64,000 bases of DNA from Mesorhizobium sp. (GCF_024710845.1 NZ_JANJTZ010000053.1:62001-126000); one strand, 5' to 3'; shown: positions 34,224-46,222, numbered from the stretch's first letter. Notes: generated by a model not told the origin, from the sequence alone. Program-made: numbers and translations.

Positions 34224-34421
34224 GGCGATAAATTCTCTCCGGCGGCCGGAGAATCTTCTGGACCGACCGGATTTTGCATTGCAGCATCAGCCCAACGGTC
34301 AGCTTGGCACCTTGTCGTAAATGCGATAGCACATGCCGGGAAAAACACCGGGGCGGGTTTTTCTCTTCGCGCCTCATCATCCTCCAGGCGCGTTCTTTTG
34401 GGGCATTCGAAGGGAGTTGCT

Positions 34422-35711
34422 ATGACGAATAAAACTGCGAAATTGGAATTTGGCGGCAAGTCCCTCGATCTCAAAGTGCGAAGCGGGTCCGTCGGGCCGG
34501 ATGTCATCGACATCGCTCCGCTGTTTAAGGAGACGGGAGCCTTCACCTACGATCCGGGCTTCACGTCGACGGCTTCGTGCGATTCCGCCATCACCTATAT
34601 CGACGGCGATGAGGGCATCCTGCTGCACCGCGGCTACCCGATCGACCAGCTTGCCGAGCACGGCGATTTCCTCGAAACCTGTTACCTGCTGCTCTACGGA
34701 GAATTGCCGACCAAGACGCAGAAGGAGGATTTCGACTATCGCGTCACGCGCCACACCATGGTGCACGAGCAGATGGTGAACTTTTTCCGCGGCTTTCGCC
34801 GCGACGCGCACCCGATGGCCGTGATGTGCGGCGTGGTCGGCGCTCTGTCAGCCTTCTATCACGACTCGACCGATATTTCCGATCCGCATCAGCGCATGGT
34901 CGCCTCGATCCGGCTGATCGCAAAGATGCCGACGATCGCTGCGATGGCCTACAAATACCATATCGGCCAGCCATTCGTGTATCCGCGAAACGATCTCTCT
35001 TACGCGGCGAACTTTCTGCGGATGTGCTTCGCGGTGCCGGCCGAGGAATACCAGGCCAATCCGGTGCTCGCCCGCGCGATGGAGCGCATCTTCATCCTCC
35101 ACGCCGATCATGAGCAGAATGCATCGACCTCGACCGTACGTCTCGCCGGCTCGTCCGGCGCCAATCCGTTCGCCTGCATAGCAGCCGGCATCGCGTGCCT
35201 GTGGGGGCCGGCGCATGGCGGCGCAAACGAAGCCGCGCTCAACATGCTTTCCGAGATCGGGACGGTCGACCGCATCCCGGAATACATTGCCCGCGCCAAG
35301 GACAAGAACGATCCGTTCCGGCTGATGGGCTTCGGCCACCGCGTCTACAAGAACTACGACCCGCGCGCGAAGATCATGCAGCGCACCACGCACGAGGTTC
35401 TCGGCGAACTCGGCATCAAGGATGATCCGCTGCTCGACGTCGCGATGGAACTCGAGAGGATCGCTCTTACCGACGAATACTTCATCGAGAAGAAGCTCTA
35501 CCCGAACATCGACTTCTATTCCGGCATCACGCTGAAGGCGCTCGGCTTCCCCACCACCATGTTCACGGTGCTTTTCGCGGTGGCCCGCACCGTCGGCTGG
35601 ATCGCCCAGTGGAAGGAGATGATCGAGGATCCGCTGCAGAAGATCGGCCGGCCACGCCAGCTTTACACCGGCGCCCCGGAACGGGACTACGTGCCGATCG
35701 CCAAGCGCTGA
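34422..35711 (+). CDS. gltA: Citrate synthase
   Basis: [48 protein letters not shown] and [17 protein letters not shown] motifs; start at MTNKTAKL. Confidence 0.98.
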   Translation: MTNKTAKLEFGGKSLDLKVRSGSVGPDVIDIAPLFKETGAFTYDPGFTSTASCDSAITYIDGDEGILLHRGYPIDQLAEHGDFLETCYLLLYGELPTKTQKEDFDYRVTRHTMVHEQMVNFFRGFRRDAHPMAVMCGVVGALSAFYHDSTDISDPHQRMVASIRLIAKMPTIAAMAYKYHIGQPFVYPRNDLSYAANFLRMCFAVPAEEYQANPVLARAMERIFILHADHEQNASTSTVRLAGSSGANPFACIAAGIACLWGPAHGGANEAALNMLSEIGTVDRIPEYIARAKDKNDPFRLMGFGHRVYKNYDPRAKIMQRTTHEVLGELGIKDDPLLDVAMELERIALTDEYFIEKKLYPNIDFYSGITLKALGFPTTMFTVLFAVARTVGWIAQWKEMIEDPLQKIGRPRQLYTGAPERDYVPIAKR

Positions 35712-35730
35712 TCGACCCTCGGAATAGAAC

Positions 35731-35754
35731 GAACGGGCGCTCAGGCGCCCGTTC
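35731..35754. terminator. Hairpin between convergent gltA and lpxB
   Basis: 10-bp stem gaacgggcgc-tcag-gcgcccgttc; lpxB stop codon (35741-35743) lies in the loop. Confidence 0.6.
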
Positions 35755-36916
35755 TGCGTTCTATCTCCGAGATGACCACATTCGCGGCGATCTCTCCCGG
35801 CGGACGGTCCGTGGCAAGCCGTCGACGGATTTCGGCAAATCCCGCCTTCTGCCAAGCTCGCATCTCGTTATCGGCGAAGAGGCACTCGAGAACGCGGGCC
35901 AAATGCTCCGGCCTGACGTACTGGTTGTAGTATTCTGGCGCGACCGGACGATCGGCGATCAGGTTCGGCAGCAAGGCGGACCAGGTCGTGATCCAGCCTT
36001 CCACCTGGCGGGAGAGCCAGTCGAACTTGTAGCAGGAGACGAGCGGTACACCCGCCAGCGCCAACTCGAGCGAAACAGTGCCCGATGCGATCAGCGCCGC
36101 ATCCGCCTCGCCGAATGCCCGCCATTTCTCGTCCGCGCCGACCACGATCTCCGGGGCCTGAGCCCAGTCCTTCACGCCGGCCGCCACACGCTCGCGTAGG
36201 CGCGGCAACGTCGGCAATACGATGCGGAAACGGTTTCCGCGCGCGCGCAGCACGTCGATGGTCTCGCCGAACGGCACGAGAAGCTGGGCGATTTCCGTTC
36301 CGCGGGAGCCCGGTAGGACGAGCAGCGTCTTCTCGCGCTCAGCGCCCATGTCACGCGGCACGCTCTGCGCGGAGGCGGCGGACAGAACACCGGGATCTGC
36401 AGTCAGCCGATGCCCGACGAAGGTCCCTTGCGGTCCTCCAAGCCGTTGCAGGACATCGGGCTCGAACGGGAGAACGCACAGGATATGGTCGACATAGGGC
36501 TTGATCGCCTTCGCCCGCCCCGGCCGCCAGGCCCAGACGCTTGGACTGACATAGTGGACGATCGGGATGGACGGGTCGGCGGCGCGCACCTTCTTTGCGA
36601 CACGCAGGGAGAAGTCCGGACTGTCGATGGTCACCAGGCAGTCCGGCTTCGCACGGACGATCTCGCGCGCTGTCCGCCCGATACGGCGGATCAAACGCGG
36701 CAGGTCGCGGACCACCGCGGTCACGCCCATGAGGGCGATCTCGGACGAGTTGAAGAGCGAGGTCAGACCCTGAGCCTCAAGATGTCTGCCGCCCAGACCC
36801 GTGAGCTCGACCTTCCGGCCGGAGGAAGCGCGCAGCGCGGCGACAAGATCGGCTCCCAGAAGGTCGCCAGACTCCTCGCCTGCCACAACCGCGAGCTTCA
36901 GCGGCCTGCCGTTCAT
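35741..36916 (-). CDS. lpxB: Lipid-A-disaccharide synthase
   Basis: LKLAVVAGEESGDLLGADL, YVSPSVWAWRPGRAKAI and LPGSRGTEI motifs. Confidence 0.97.
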   Translation of the reverse strand: MNGRPLKLAVVAGEESGDLLGADLVAALRASSGRKVELTGLGGRHLEAQGLTSLFNSSEIALMGVTAVVRDLPRLIRRIGRTAREIVRAKPDCLVTIDSPDFSLRVAKKVRAADPSIPIVHYVSPSVWAWRPGRAKAIKPYVDHILCVLPFEPDVLQRLGGPQGTFVGHRLTADPGVLSAASAQSVPRDMGAEREKTLLVLPGSRGTEIAQLLVPFGETIDVLRARGNRFRIVLPTLPRLRERVAAGVKDWAQAPEIVVGADEKWRAFGEADAALIASGTVSLELALAGVPLVSCYKFDWLSRQVEGWITTWSALLPNLIADRPVAPEYYNQYVRPEHLARVLECLFADNEMRAWQKAGFAEIRRRLATDRPPGEIAANVVISEIERRTGA

Positions 36917-37809
36917 TCGGCCCAATCCTTTTCGACGAGGCCGATCACGAACAGTCCCAGTTCGTCGGCCTTCGATACCACGGCCCCCATATCGAGCACG
37001 ATCGACCGGTCTGCTTCGATCCCGATGCCGGCAAGTCCTGCTGCATGTGCCAGTTCCACCGTTCCGACGCCAATCGTGGGAAGGTCGGCTCGCAATTCCT
37101 GCGACGGCTTGGCGCATTTCACCAGCACTCCGCCGCTGGCGCCCGCGATGCGACCGTTCGTTCTGAGGGCGACCGTTCGCTGCAACAGTCCGTCCGTGCC
37201 TTCGATGCCTTCGAGCGCGACCGCCCTGCCCCCGACAGCAACCGCCGCCTGTCCGATGTCGAGCGCGCCGATGGCGCGGGCTGCGGTCGCGGCGGCCTTC
37301 AGATCCACCCGGTCGCGCGCTTTTGGCGCCCGGGTCGTGAGAACGCCCGGCGGCGCCAGCAGATCGGGCATTATGTCGTGGGCACCGACCACGGTTATCC
37401 CCAGTCCCTCATAGTAGCGGACGATCGCCCGCAGCAGGTTGTCGTCGCCGCGTGCAAGAGACGCAGCGACACGGGGCACCATACGCAGGATACCGAGGCT
37501 CGGCCTGAGGGAGCTCAGGCGCAGGCGGCGGCTTACACCTCCGGCCATGACGAGGTGAGTCACCCCCTCGCGCCTAAACCTCGCCGCCGCCTTGCCGATA
37601 TGCTCGAGAGGCATGATCCAGTGGTCCTGCCCGGTCAGCACAGGCGAGGTCGCATCGGCTTCGCCTTCGATCAGGACCACGAAAGGCCGGTGCCCCATGG
37701 CGACGAGCCTCTCGACCAACTCGATCGGGAGCCGGCCGGCGCCCGCGCCAACGGCGATGCGCTCGCCAGGGCGAATCTCGAATGCCGGTGAGCCTTCAGT
37801 CCTCGCCAT
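36913..37809 (-). CDS. lpxI: UDP-2,3-diacylglucosamine diphosphatase, LpxI type
   Basis: 298 aa between lpxA and lpxB; GERIAVGAGAGRLPIELVERL..., LIKCAK-like and GIGIEADRSIVLD; matches the LpxI (DUF1009) family. Confidence 0.93.
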   Translation of the reverse strand: MARTEGSPAFEIRPGERIAVGAGAGRLPIELVERLVAMGHRPFVVLIEGEADATSPVLTGQDHWIMPLEHIGKAAARFRREGVTHLVMAGGVSRRLRLSSLRPSLGILRMVPRVAASLARGDDNLLRAIVRYYEGLGITVVGAHDIMPDLLAPPGVLTTRAPKARDRVDLKAAATAARAIGALDIGQAAVAVGGRAVALEGIEGTDGLLQRTVALRTNGRIAGASGGVLVKCAKPSQELRADLPTIGVGTVELAHAAGLAGIGIEADRSIVLDMGAVVSKADELGLFVIGLVEKDWAE

Positions 37810-38629
37810 TGTCGTCAGACTGGTCCTTCGCGCCTCGCCACGGCGTGGCGAAGGAGCGGTGCCCGGCCGAGCGCATGAAGGTGAGCACATCCTGCACTGC
37901 CGGCGAATCCGCGAATGCCCGCTCCGCCTCCGACATGTTTTCGTCCATGGTGTGGGAACGGTCGAAGATGGCCTTGAAGGCGTTGCGAACCGCGTGGATC
38001 TCCGAGCGGGGCATGCCTGAGCGCTTCATGCCGATCAGGTTCAGGCCGCGAAGTGCGCCAATCGTGCCCCGCACCATTCCGTACGGTATTACGTCCTCGA
38101 ACGCCGCCGACAAGCCGCCGATAAAGGCGTGGTGGCCGATTCGGACATTCTGGTGCGCTGCGGAGAAGCCGCCGAATCCGACATAGTCGCCGACGACAAC
38201 ATGACCTGCCAGCGTCGCGAGGTTGGCCATCGTGACATTGTTGCCCACGACACAGTCGTGAGCGACGTGGGTGTAGGCGAGAAAATACCCATTGTCGCCG
38301 ACGGTCGTCTCGCCCCGGCTCGTATCGGTGCCAAGATGCATCGTGACGCCTTCGCGGATCGTGCAATTGCGCCCGATGACCAGTGTCGTCCGTCCGCCCT
38401 TGTGCTTGGTGTTCTGCGGCGGCGCACCGAGCACGGCCTGCGGATAGACCTTGCATCCGGCACCGATAGTCGTGGCGCCCATGATCGACACATGGCTCAC
38501 CAGTTCGACCTTGTCTCCCAGCGTCGCATCGGCGCCGACATGGCAGAACGGTCCGATCTTCACGCCGGCCCCGAGTGTCGCCCCCGGCTCGACGATCGCC
38601 AGAGGATGAATGACTGTATCGCCTGCCAC
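37796..38629 (-). CDS. lpxA: UDP-N-acetylglucosamine acyltransferase
   Basis: Hexapeptide-repeat protein MAGDTVIHPLAIVEPGATLGAGVKIGPFCHVG...; in the lpx cluster. Confidence 0.97.
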   Translation of the reverse strand: MAGDTVIHPLAIVEPGATLGAGVKIGPFCHVGADATLGDKVELVSHVSIMGATTIGAGCKVYPQAVLGAPPQNTKHKGGRTTLVIGRNCTIREGVTMHLGTDTSRGETTVGDNGYFLAYTHVAHDCVVGNNVTMANLATLAGHVVVGDYVGFGGFSAAHQNVRIGHHAFIGGLSAAFEDVIPYGMVRGTIGALRGLNLIGMKRSGMPRSEIHAVRNAFKAIFDRSHTMDENMSEAERAFADSPAVQDVLTFMRSAGHRSFATPWRGAKDQSDDNGED

Positions 38630-38634
38630 TTCGC

Positions 38635-39111
38635 TCAGACTCCGGTCTCGATTACCGGGGTCGTCATTGCCGAGATAACGGCTTCCGCCACCTTGTTACC
38701 GTCCACTTTCGCCTCGCATTTGAATTTCCAGACGTTGGCGCGTTGCCGTTCCTTCACGACGCGGATCTCGAGACGGTCGCCGGGCACGACGGGCCTGCGG
38801 AACTTCGCTCCGTCGATCGTCAGGAAATAGACCAGAGAAGGCTTCGCCGAGCCGACCGAATGCAGACAGATCGCGCCGGCTGTCTGCGCCATCGCTTCGA
38901 CGATGAGCACACCCGGCATCACCGGACGCTCGGGAAAATGACCCTGGAAATGCGGCTCGTTCATGGTGACGTTCTTGATACCGGTGGCGGAACGGTCCCC
39001 GTCGATGTCGACGATCTTGTCGATGAGCAGGAATGGGTATCGATGCGGCAGCAGCCGCAGCAGCTGGCCGATGTCGAGACTCTCCAGTTGCTTCGCACCG
39101 GGTTCAGCCAT
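38635..39111 (-). CDS. fabZ: 3-hydroxyacyl-ACP dehydratase FabZ
   Basis: [18 protein letters not shown] and [26 protein letters not shown] motifs; start at MAEPGAKQ. Confidence 0.97.
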   Translation of the reverse strand: MAEPGAKQLESLDIGQLLRLLPHRYPFLLIDKIVDIDGDRSATGIKNVTMNEPHFQGHFPERPVMPGVLIVEAMAQTAGAICLHSVGSAKPSLVYFLTIDGAKFRRPVVPGDRLEIRVVKERQRANVWKFKCEAKVDGNKVAEAVISAMTTPVIETGV

Positions 39112-40162
39112 TGCCGTCTTGCTTCCTCGACTTGTCGCGCACCATGCCGCGGAGCACCGATACCTCGCGCAGCCAACCCTTGATCGGCTGGGCAGGCGCC
39201 CCTCCCCATCTCTCGCCGGCCGGAACGTCATGCATCAGCCCGCTGCCGGCGGCAATCTGAGCGCCGCTGCCGATCGTCAGATGATCGCCGATGCCGACCC
39301 GTCCGCCCAGCATCACATAATCGCCAATGACGACGGATCCGGAGATACCGACCTGGGCCGCGATCGCACAGCTTCGCCCAATGCGCACGTTGTGTCCGAT
39401 CTGGACGAGATTGTCGATCTTGGTTCCGTCTCCGATGATCGTATCGCCGAGAGCGCCGCGGTCGATCGTCGTGTTTGCGCCGATCTCGACATTGTCCTGG
39501 ATGACGACGCGGCCGATCTGCGGCACCTTCTCAAGACCCGTCCGCCCGGAAATGAAGCCAAACCCGTCCGTTCCGATCCGCACGCCGGCGTGAATGATGA
39601 CACGGTCGCCGATCAATGCCGCCTGGATGCTCGCGCCCGGTCCGACATAGGTGTTTCTGCCGATCTGGCAGGATGGGCCGATCACTGCGTTCGGAGCAAT
39701 CACCGCGCCGGCGCCGATCGTGGCGCCCGGCCCGACGACTGCACCCGCCTCAACGACCGCACCCGCCTCCACATGAGCATCGTGTGCGATATGCGCGGCC
39801 GGCGAAATTCCGGCTGTGACCAGCCACGGTCGCGGCATCGTTGCCTCTGGAAAGAGGCTGCGCGCCACGAGGGCGAAAGCCTGCTGCGGTCGCGGCGTGA
39901 TGAGGACGGCAATGTCGGACGAAATGGATGCTGCGAGTTCAGCCGTGCAAAGCACCGCGCCGGCCCGCAGACGCGGCAGTAGTTCGGCTCCCCGCCGCCC
40001 TTCGAGAAACACTATATCGCCGGGGCCGCCCTGCTCCGCGGAGGCGATACCGGTGATCACTGTTCCAGATGTGTCGGGATTCGCCAGCGAAGCTCCGCAA
40101 AGCTCCGCCACCTGTGCCGCATCGATCCGGCGGACGGGCGAGAAAAACACCGGATCGCTCAT
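39104..40162 (-). CDS. lpxD: UDP-3-O-acylglucosamine N-acyltransferase
   Basis: Hexapeptide repeats, RIGTDGFGF and [24 protein letters not shown]. Confidence 0.97.
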   Translation of the reverse strand: MSDPVFFSPVRRIDAAQVAELCGASLANPDTSGTVITGIASAEQGGPGDIVFLEGRRGAELLPRLRAGAVLCTAELAASISSDIAVLITPRPQQAFALVARSLFPEATMPRPWLVTAGISPAAHIAHDAHVEAGAVVEAGAVVGPGATIGAGAVIAPNAVIGPSCQIGRNTYVGPGASIQAALIGDRVIIHAGVRIGTDGFGFISGRTGLEKVPQIGRVVIQDNVEIGANTTIDRGALGDTIIGDGTKIDNLVQIGHNVRIGRSCAIAAQVGISGSVVIGDYVMLGGRVGIGDHLTIGSGAQIAAGSGLMHDVPAGERWGGAPAQPIKGWLREVSVLRGMVRDKSRKQDGNG

Positions 40163-40212
40163 AAATGCCCCAGACCTCCGGGCCGAACGCCCGGAAGGGT
40201 AGTCAGGATTTC

Positions 40213-42609
40213 CTAGAACTTCGCCGACATGCCGAAATTTAGGTTCTGCACGATGTCGGTGTCCTCTTTCAGGACCGGGATCGCATAGTCGATGCGGATC
40301 GGACCGAACGGCGAAGCCCAGATCACGCCGGCGCCAACCGATGCGCGCCAGCGCATGTCGAAGGAGGCCTGATTGGCACCCGGCACCGCAGCCGCCACAC
40401 CGTTGTCAACGCCAAAAAGAGTAGCGGCATCGGCGAAGATCGCACCCTTTACACCAAGGCTTTCCGGAAGCGCCGGCATCGGAAACTGCGCTTCCGCCGT
40501 GGCATGGAAATAGGTCGTGCCTCCAAGATGATCGTAATTGTCTTCGTTTGTAGAGCCATTCGTATCGACGGGGCCAAAACCGTTATACGCAAAGCCGCGA
40601 ATCATACGATCCGTGCCTTTGAACTGGTCGAAAACCCGAAGACCATTATCGGTAAACGGCTGAATATGTCCGCCCCCGAGCGTCAGCAACCCTACAATAT
40701 CCTGCTGCTCGGACAGGGTACGGTAATAATTGCCACGTGCCGTGATCTTTGCCCATTTGGCGTCGCCACCGAGGCCCGCGACCTCGCCCGTCAACGTCGC
40801 GTAGATACCCGAATGGGGGTTCTTCATGTCGTCGATCGAATTGTACTGCAGAGTGGCACTTACCGACGACTTTATCCATTGCCCATAGGCAATAGCATCT
40901 TGGATGGGCTGGGAAATGATACATCCCGGATCCGGAATGCCATTATTGTTCGCGTCACATGACTCGGTGTAGTTATACTCTTCCGACGTCAAGTTGTACG
41001 CCAACTGCGTCGTCAGGTTCTGCGTGATCGGCAGACCGAAACGGACCGTAGCGCCGGAAGTCGCCGATTCGTAGTTCGTATACTTCTGGGTCTGCCGGTA
41101 GACATCGAATCCGGCTGCGATGCGCCGGCCCAGGAAATACGGCTCGGTGAACGACAGCGCGTAGTTGCGCGTATCCTTGCCTCCGCCCGCCGAGATGCGA
41201 ATGAACTGGCCCCGGCCGAGGAAGTTGCGCTCGCTGACCGAGCCTTCAACCGAGAATCCCGCGTTCTCGCCCGTGGTGTAGCCGCCGCCGACCGAGAACT
41301 CGCCGGTCGACTTCTCGACCAGGTCCACCACCAGAATAACCTGGTCAGGCTCCGAGCCAGGGGCCGTCGCGATGTTCACGGTCTCAAAGAAATCAAGGCG
41401 CTCCAGCCGCCGCTTCGCGCGCTGGATCAGCACCTGATTGAACGCATCGCCTTCCGAAACGTCGAACTCGCGGCGGATGACGTAATCGCGCGTGCGCTCG
41501 TTGCCGCGGATCTCGATGCGCTCGATGTAGGTGCGAGGACCCTGATCGATAGTATAGACGACCGAAATGGTCCGGGTTTCGAAGTTGCGGTCGCCGCGCG
41601 GCGTCACCTGGGCGAAGGCATAGCCTGCGCCGGCGACCCGTTCGGTCAGGCCGATGATCGTGTCCTCGACGTTCTTGGCGCTGTAGACGTCGCCGGATCG
41701 CGTCTCGATGGCAGAGTTCAGCGTCGTCGAATCGACGCCATCGATCGAGGATTCGATCGTCACATCGCCGAACGTGTAGCGCTCGCCTTCGTCGACCGTG
41801 AAGTTGACCGTGTACTCGTTCGTCGCCTCGTCGAGCTCGGCCGAGGACGACACGACCTGGAAGTCCGCATAGCCGCGATCGTAGTAGAAGCGGCGCAGCG
41901 TCTCCTCGTCCGCCCGCAGACGGTTCTCATCGTAGATGTCGTCGCGGAATACGAAAGACAGGATGTTCGAGCGCTTCGTCGAGATCACATCGGCGAGACG
42001 CCGATCGCCGAAAGCGTTGTTACCAACGAAATTGACGGCCCTGATCTTGGTGCGCCCGCCTTCGTTGACGGTGAAGACGACGTTCACGCGGTTCTCGCCG
42101 AGGTCTATGACCTGGGTCTGAACCTCCGCATCGTCGCGGCCGATGGCGCTGTATGCAGCCTTGATCGCCTCGACGTCGGCTTCCATCTGCGCCTGCGAGA
42201 AAGGCCCACGCGGCTTCAGCTGCACGGCGCGCGCCAGATCGGCGTCCTTGCGCTTCTTGTTGCCCTGGAAGAGCACCTGGTTGACGACGGGATATTCCTC
42301 GACCTGGACGACCAGGGTCCCGCCCGACTGCGTCACCCGCACGTCGGAGAACAGTCCGGTCGCGAACAGCCGCTTCACCGCCTCGTCGATATCCGCCGCC
42401 GAGAAGCTGCGTCCAGGCTGGATGCCGATGTTGCCCCGAATCGTCTCGGCATCGACGCGCTGGTTACCCTGCACGGAAATGCTGCTGACGACCGCTGCAT
42501 GCGCCGCGGAAACCGCGGCGACCTGCACGAAGAGTGAGGCTGAAAACACCATTCCAGCGGTAAGGGCTACCGCGGATGCCGCGCCCATCAGTCTTTTAGT
42601 TGCCTTCAT
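40213..42609 (-). CDS. bamA: Outer membrane protein assembly factor BamA
   Basis: Signal peptide, five POTRA-like segments, C-terminal barrel with VRGFxxxG-like motif ([12 protein letters not shown]) and terminal ...LNFGMSAKF. Confidence 0.97.
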   Translation of the reverse strand: MKATKRLMGAASAVALTAGMVFSASLFVQVAAVSAAHAAVVSSISVQGNQRVDAETIRGNIGIQPGRSFSAADIDEAVKRLFATGLFSDVRVTQSGGTLVVQVEEYPVVNQVLFQGNKKRKDADLARAVQLKPRGPFSQAQMEADVEAIKAAYSAIGRDDAEVQTQVIDLGENRVNVVFTVNEGGRTKIRAVNFVGNNAFGDRRLADVISTKRSNILSFVFRDDIYDENRLRADEETLRRFYYDRGYADFQVVSSSAELDEATNEYTVNFTVDEGERYTFGDVTIESSIDGVDSTTLNSAIETRSGDVYSAKNVEDTIIGLTERVAGAGYAFAQVTPRGDRNFETRTISVVYTIDQGPRTYIERIEIRGNERTRDYVIRREFDVSEGDAFNQVLIQRAKRRLERLDFFETVNIATAPGSEPDQVILVVDLVEKSTGEFSVGGGYTTGENAGFSVEGSVSERNFLGRGQFIRISAGGGKDTRNYALSFTEPYFLGRRIAAGFDVYRQTQKYTNYESATSGATVRFGLPITQNLTTQLAYNLTSEEYNYTESCDANNNGIPDPGCIISQPIQDAIAYGQWIKSSVSATLQYNSIDDMKNPHSGIYATLTGEVAGLGGDAKWAKITARGNYYRTLSEQQDIVGLLTLGGGHIQPFTDNGLRVFDQFKGTDRMIRGFAYNGFGPVDTNGSTNEDNYDHLGGTTYFHATAEAQFPMPALPESLGVKGAIFADAATLFGVDNGVAAAVPGANQASFDMRWRASVGAGVIWASPFGPIRIDYAIPVLKEDTDIVQNLNFGMSAKF

Positions 42610-42806
42610 AGGGCTGTCTTACCTTGTTTTCTCGTAGTCCCCACGGCGAGAAACCGGACGTGACGGTCATACCGCCTACCGTAATAGCCGGATTTTCCCT
42701 ACACGCAAGGCTTCTGGTTAATTTGCGTTTACGAAGCCACGGACCGTGGCTTTCTCGTCACGCCAAATCCCCACCATGGTTAATAAGTGTCGAATTTTCA
42801 TTGGCT

Positions 42807-43946
42807 TCAGCATCCGAACAGGTCATTCCAGACGACAAAGCCCATGAACAGCAGAACGGCCAGAAGCCCGATTCTGTAGACCGCCTCCATCGCCCTCTCG
42901 GGCACGGGACGACGGGTCGCGGCCTCTATCCCGTAGAAGAGCAGATGGCCGCCGTCGAGCGGCGGAATCGGCAGCAGATTGAGGAAGCCGATGCCGACCG
43001 ACAGCAGCGCCACGAGGTTGATCAGCCACAGGAATCCGAGCTGCGCGGCCTGCCCGGACATCTTCGCGATCTTGATCGGCCCTCCGAGCTGACACTTGTC
43101 CTCGCGGCCGAATGCGAATCGCTTCAGGAATTGTCCGGTCCGGCTGATGATCGATCCGGTTTCGACAATCGCCTGGCCGACTGCCTCGACCGGTCCATAG
43201 TGCTCCACCCTGCCCTCGCCGACCTCCTGGTTGGTCGCGACACCGATCACCCCGACCTTGATCGTATTGCCGAGCGCGTCTTTCTGCTCGGTCAGTCTCG
43301 GCGCCGCGGTGAGCGTGACTTCCTTCCCGTCGCGCAGCATTACGAAGACGAGCGGATCGTCCGTTCGGCCGGACACGTAGCGCTGGACGTCGGCAAACGT
43401 TTCGACCGGACTTCCATCGACCGAGACGAAACGGTCGCCGGGCCTGAAGCCGGCCGCTTCGGCAGCACTTCCCACCACCACTTCCGCCACCACCGGCTGG
43501 ATCACCGGCTTTCCGTAAGTGCCGAAAAGAACAGCGAAAACGGCGATCGTGAGCAGGAAGTTGAAGACCGGACCGGCAACCACGGTCAGCGCCCGCTTCC
43601 ACACCGGCTGGGTGTGGAAGGCAACCTTCTTCTCCGCCTCGGTGAGTGATTCTATCTCTTCGGGGTCCGGAGTGGAGGTCGCATTCATGTCGCCGGTAAA
43701 CTTGACATAGCCGCCGAGAGGAATGGCAGACAGCTTCCACCGCGTGCCGTGACGATCGTTGAAGCCGAAAAGTTCGGGGCCGAAGCCGACCGAGAATGCC
43801 TTGACGCCGATGCCGCACCAGCGGCCGACGAGATAGTGCCCCATCTCGTGAACGAAGACGACGACGGTGAGCACGAACAGAAACGGCACGATCGTACCGA
43901 GGATCAGCCCGTTCGTGCCTACGATCGAATTCAGAATGTCACCCAA
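42807..43946 (-). CDS. rseP: Site-2 protease RseP
   Basis: VVFVHEMGHYLVGRW (HExxH), PDZ region and NLLPIPPLDGGHLLFY. Confidence 0.96.
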   Translation of the reverse strand: MGDILNSIVGTNGLILGTIVPFLFVLTVVVFVHEMGHYLVGRWCGIGVKAFSVGFGPELFGFNDRHGTRWKLSAIPLGGYVKFTGDMNATSTPDPEEIESLTEAEKKVAFHTQPVWKRALTVVAGPVFNFLLTIAVFAVLFGTYGKPVIQPVVAEVVVGSAAEAAGFRPGDRFVSVDGSPVETFADVQRYVSGRTDDPLVFVMLRDGKEVTLTAAPRLTEQKDALGNTIKVGVIGVATNQEVGEGRVEHYGPVEAVGQAIVETGSIISRTGQFLKRFAFGREDKCQLGGPIKIAKMSGQAAQLGFLWLINLVALLSVGIGFLNLLPIPPLDGGHLLFYGIEAATRRPVPERAMEAVYRIGLLAVLLFMGFVVWNDLFGC

Positions 43947-44033
43947 ATGGAATGTCCCGAAATGTGCGGCGGGCCGCGAAGGTGTGAGGTTGCGACGCCA
44001 AACCGGGCGAATCCGTGACCTCTTCGGTGCCGC

Positions 44034-44849
44034 TCAGATGGGAAACAGCCCCGACACCGGAGCAGCCGGACCGGCGAGAAACCAGCCCGCGAGATACAGT
44101 GCCACCGCCGCCGCGACAAGCCCGTCGACCCGGTCCATCACGCCACCGTGTCCGGGAATGAGCTGGCTCGAATCCTTTGCGCCGAACCGCCGCTTGAAGC
44201 CGGATTCGAAGAGATCCCCCGCCTGCGAGACGACAGACAGAGGCAAGGCAAGAAGCCCCATGAGCACCGGCGAGGGGTGCCCGGCAGAATAGGCGACAAT
44301 CCAGCCGGCAACCAGTGCGGCGACCGCGCCGCCCACTGCTCCGCTCCAGGTCTTGCCTGGAGATATCGACGGCGCGAGTTTTGGTCCGCCGACTGCACGG
44401 CCGACGAAAAAGGCGAAGATATCCGTGCCCCAGACGACCGCGAAAAGGTAGAGAATCGCCAGCAGTCCCGAAGTGTCGCCGCCACGCAGGAACGCCAAAG
44501 CAACGGCTGGAAGCACGGCATAGGCCATACCGATCGCCGCTAGGGTGCCAAGCTCGCGAACTTGCCCGATCGCAAGCAGCAGGAGCGTCGGCACGATCGC
44601 GAGAATCAGCATCGGATAGCCGTTCAGCCCTGCGGCAAGCGCCACCAGCATGACCGCCACGACAATCCACGCAGCGAGCCAGAGCGGCCAATCGCGCTTG
44701 AGATTCGACACGGTCGTCCATTCGTAGAAGACGAGCGCCCCGATCGCGGCGGCGAGCAGCCGGAACGGCAGGCCCCCTGTCCAGGTGAGCGCGAGCACGA
44801 TGACGGCGAGAACGACGCCCGAAACGATTCTGAGCTGGAGGTTGCTCAC
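44034..44849 (-). CDS. cdsA: Phosphatidate cytidylyltransferase
   Basis: [12 protein letters not shown] and [38 protein letters not shown] signature. Confidence 0.96.
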   Translation of the reverse strand: MSNLQLRIVSGVVLAVIVLALTWTGGLPFRLLAAAIGALVFYEWTTVSNLKRDWPLWLAAWIVVAVMLVALAAGLNGYPMLILAIVPTLLLLAIGQVRELGTLAAIGMAYAVLPAVALAFLRGGDTSGLLAILYLFAVVWGTDIFAFFVGRAVGGPKLAPSISPGKTWSGAVGGAVAALVAGWIVAYSAGHPSPVLMGLLALPLSVVSQAGDLFESGFKRRFGAKDSSQLIPGHGGVMDRVDGLVAAAVALYLAGWFLAGPAAPVSGLFPI

Positions 44850-45568
44850 GACGCTACGCCCGCGGCGGGCACGCCGCCGAAGCGGCGCTCGCGCGCCGCG
44901 AAGGTCTGGATCGCCTCGACGAGATGGGCCTTGCCGAAATCCGGCCAGTAGCAGGAAAGAAAGACGAGTTCGGCATAGGCCGCCTGCCAGAGCAGGAAAT
45001 TCGACAGGCGGATCTCGCCGCCGGTGCGGATGATCAAGTCAGGATCGGGGATGTCGGCGGTATCGAGGAAGGCGCCGAAGCTCTCGGGCGTGACGTCGCG
45101 GGGGTCGAGTTGTCCCGCGACGGCGGCCTCGGCGATCCTGGTCGCAGCCCTCGCGATCTCGTCGCGCGAGCCGTAGTTGAAGGCGATGACGAGGTTCAGC
45201 GCGCTGTTGTCCCGCGTCAGAAGCTCTGCCTCGTCCAGCAGCGCGGCGATATCGGGCTGCAGGCTTTGGCGCTCGCCGATGACGCGCACCTTCACGCCGT
45301 TCTGGTGCAGTTCCGCCAGATCGCGCCTGATGAACAGCTTCAGCAGGCCCATCAAATCCGAAACTTCGGATTTTGGGCGCGACCAGTTTTCCGAGGAAAA
45401 GGCATACACCGTGATCCAGCGGATCCCGAGATCGTCGGCGTTCCGGACGGTCTGGCGAAGAGCCTCGACACCCGCGCGATGCCCGGCCGCGCGAGGCAGG
45501 CCCCTCGCCTTCGCCCAGCGGCCATTGCCGTCCATGATGATCGCGATGTGCTCAGGCTTCAATTTCAA
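44846..45568 (-). CDS. uppS: Isoprenyl transferase (UPP synthase)
   Basis: [32 protein letters not shown] and [27 protein letters not shown]. Confidence 0.97.
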   Translation of the reverse strand: MKLKPEHIAIIMDGNGRWAKARGLPRAAGHRAGVEALRQTVRNADDLGIRWITVYAFSSENWSRPKSEVSDLMGLLKLFIRRDLAELHQNGVKVRVIGERQSLQPDIAALLDEAELLTRDNSALNLVIAFNYGSRDEIARAATRIAEAAVAGQLDPRDVTPESFGAFLDTADIPDPDLIIRTGGEIRLSNFLLWQAAYAELVFLSCYWPDFGKAHLVEAIQTFAARERRFGGVPAAGVAS

Positions 45569-45620
45569 TCGAGCACTCCGGGGTAGACGGCATTTGCGCC
45601 GCCGACATTGCCGATGATCG

Positions 45621-46181
45621 TCAGACCTGCATGATCTCGGCTTCCTTCTCGGTGAGAAGGCTGTCGATCATAGAGATCGTGTCGTCCGTCATCTTCTGGA
45701 CCCTGTCCGAGCCGACGCGCATGTCGTCCTGGCTGATGACGTGGTCCTTTTCCGACTTCTTCAGGGCGTCGATGCCGTCGCGCCGCACGTGCCGCGCCGC
45801 GACGCGGGCCGATTCGGCGTACTGGTGCGCGATCTTGACCAGTTCCTTGCGCCGCTGCTCGTTCAGTTCCGGCAAGGGGATGCGCAGCGTCGTGCCGTCC
45901 ATGATCGGATTGAAGCCGAGATTCGCCTCCCTGATCGCGCGGTCGACCGCGCCGACGAGCGAGCGGTCCCAGACGCTGACGCTGATCATGCGCGGTTCCG
46001 GCACGCTGACCGACGCCACCTGATTGATAGGAGTCGGCGCACCATAGGCCTGCACGACAATCGGGTCGAGCAGATTGGACGAAGCACGACCGGTGCGCAG
46101 CGAAGCGAGGTCGTGCTTGTACGCGCTGATCGCGCCGTCCATGCGGCGCTGGAGATCCTTGAAATCCACTCCGTCAGCCAT
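45621..46181 (-). CDS. frr: Ribosome recycling factor
   Basis: [40 protein letters not shown]. Confidence 0.98.
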   Translation of the reverse strand: MADGVDFKDLQRRMDGAISAYKHDLASLRTGRASSNLLDPIVVQAYGAPTPINQVASVSVPEPRMISVSVWDRSLVGAVDRAIREANLGFNPIMDGTTLRIPLPELNEQRRKELVKIAHQYAESARVAARHVRRDGIDALKKSEKDHVISQDDMRVGSDRVQKMTDDTISMIDSLLTEKEAEIMQV

Positions 46182-46222
46182 GTGTTTCTCCCGGTCTCTT
46201 GGTGGTTGCGCCCTGTCTGGCG

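Noticed and set aside
34338-34363. gaaaaac...gtttttc inverted repeat upstream of gltA as a riboswitch or attenuator
   Set aside because: Short AT-rich stem, no alternative pairing visible, no known aptamer features; insufficient support.
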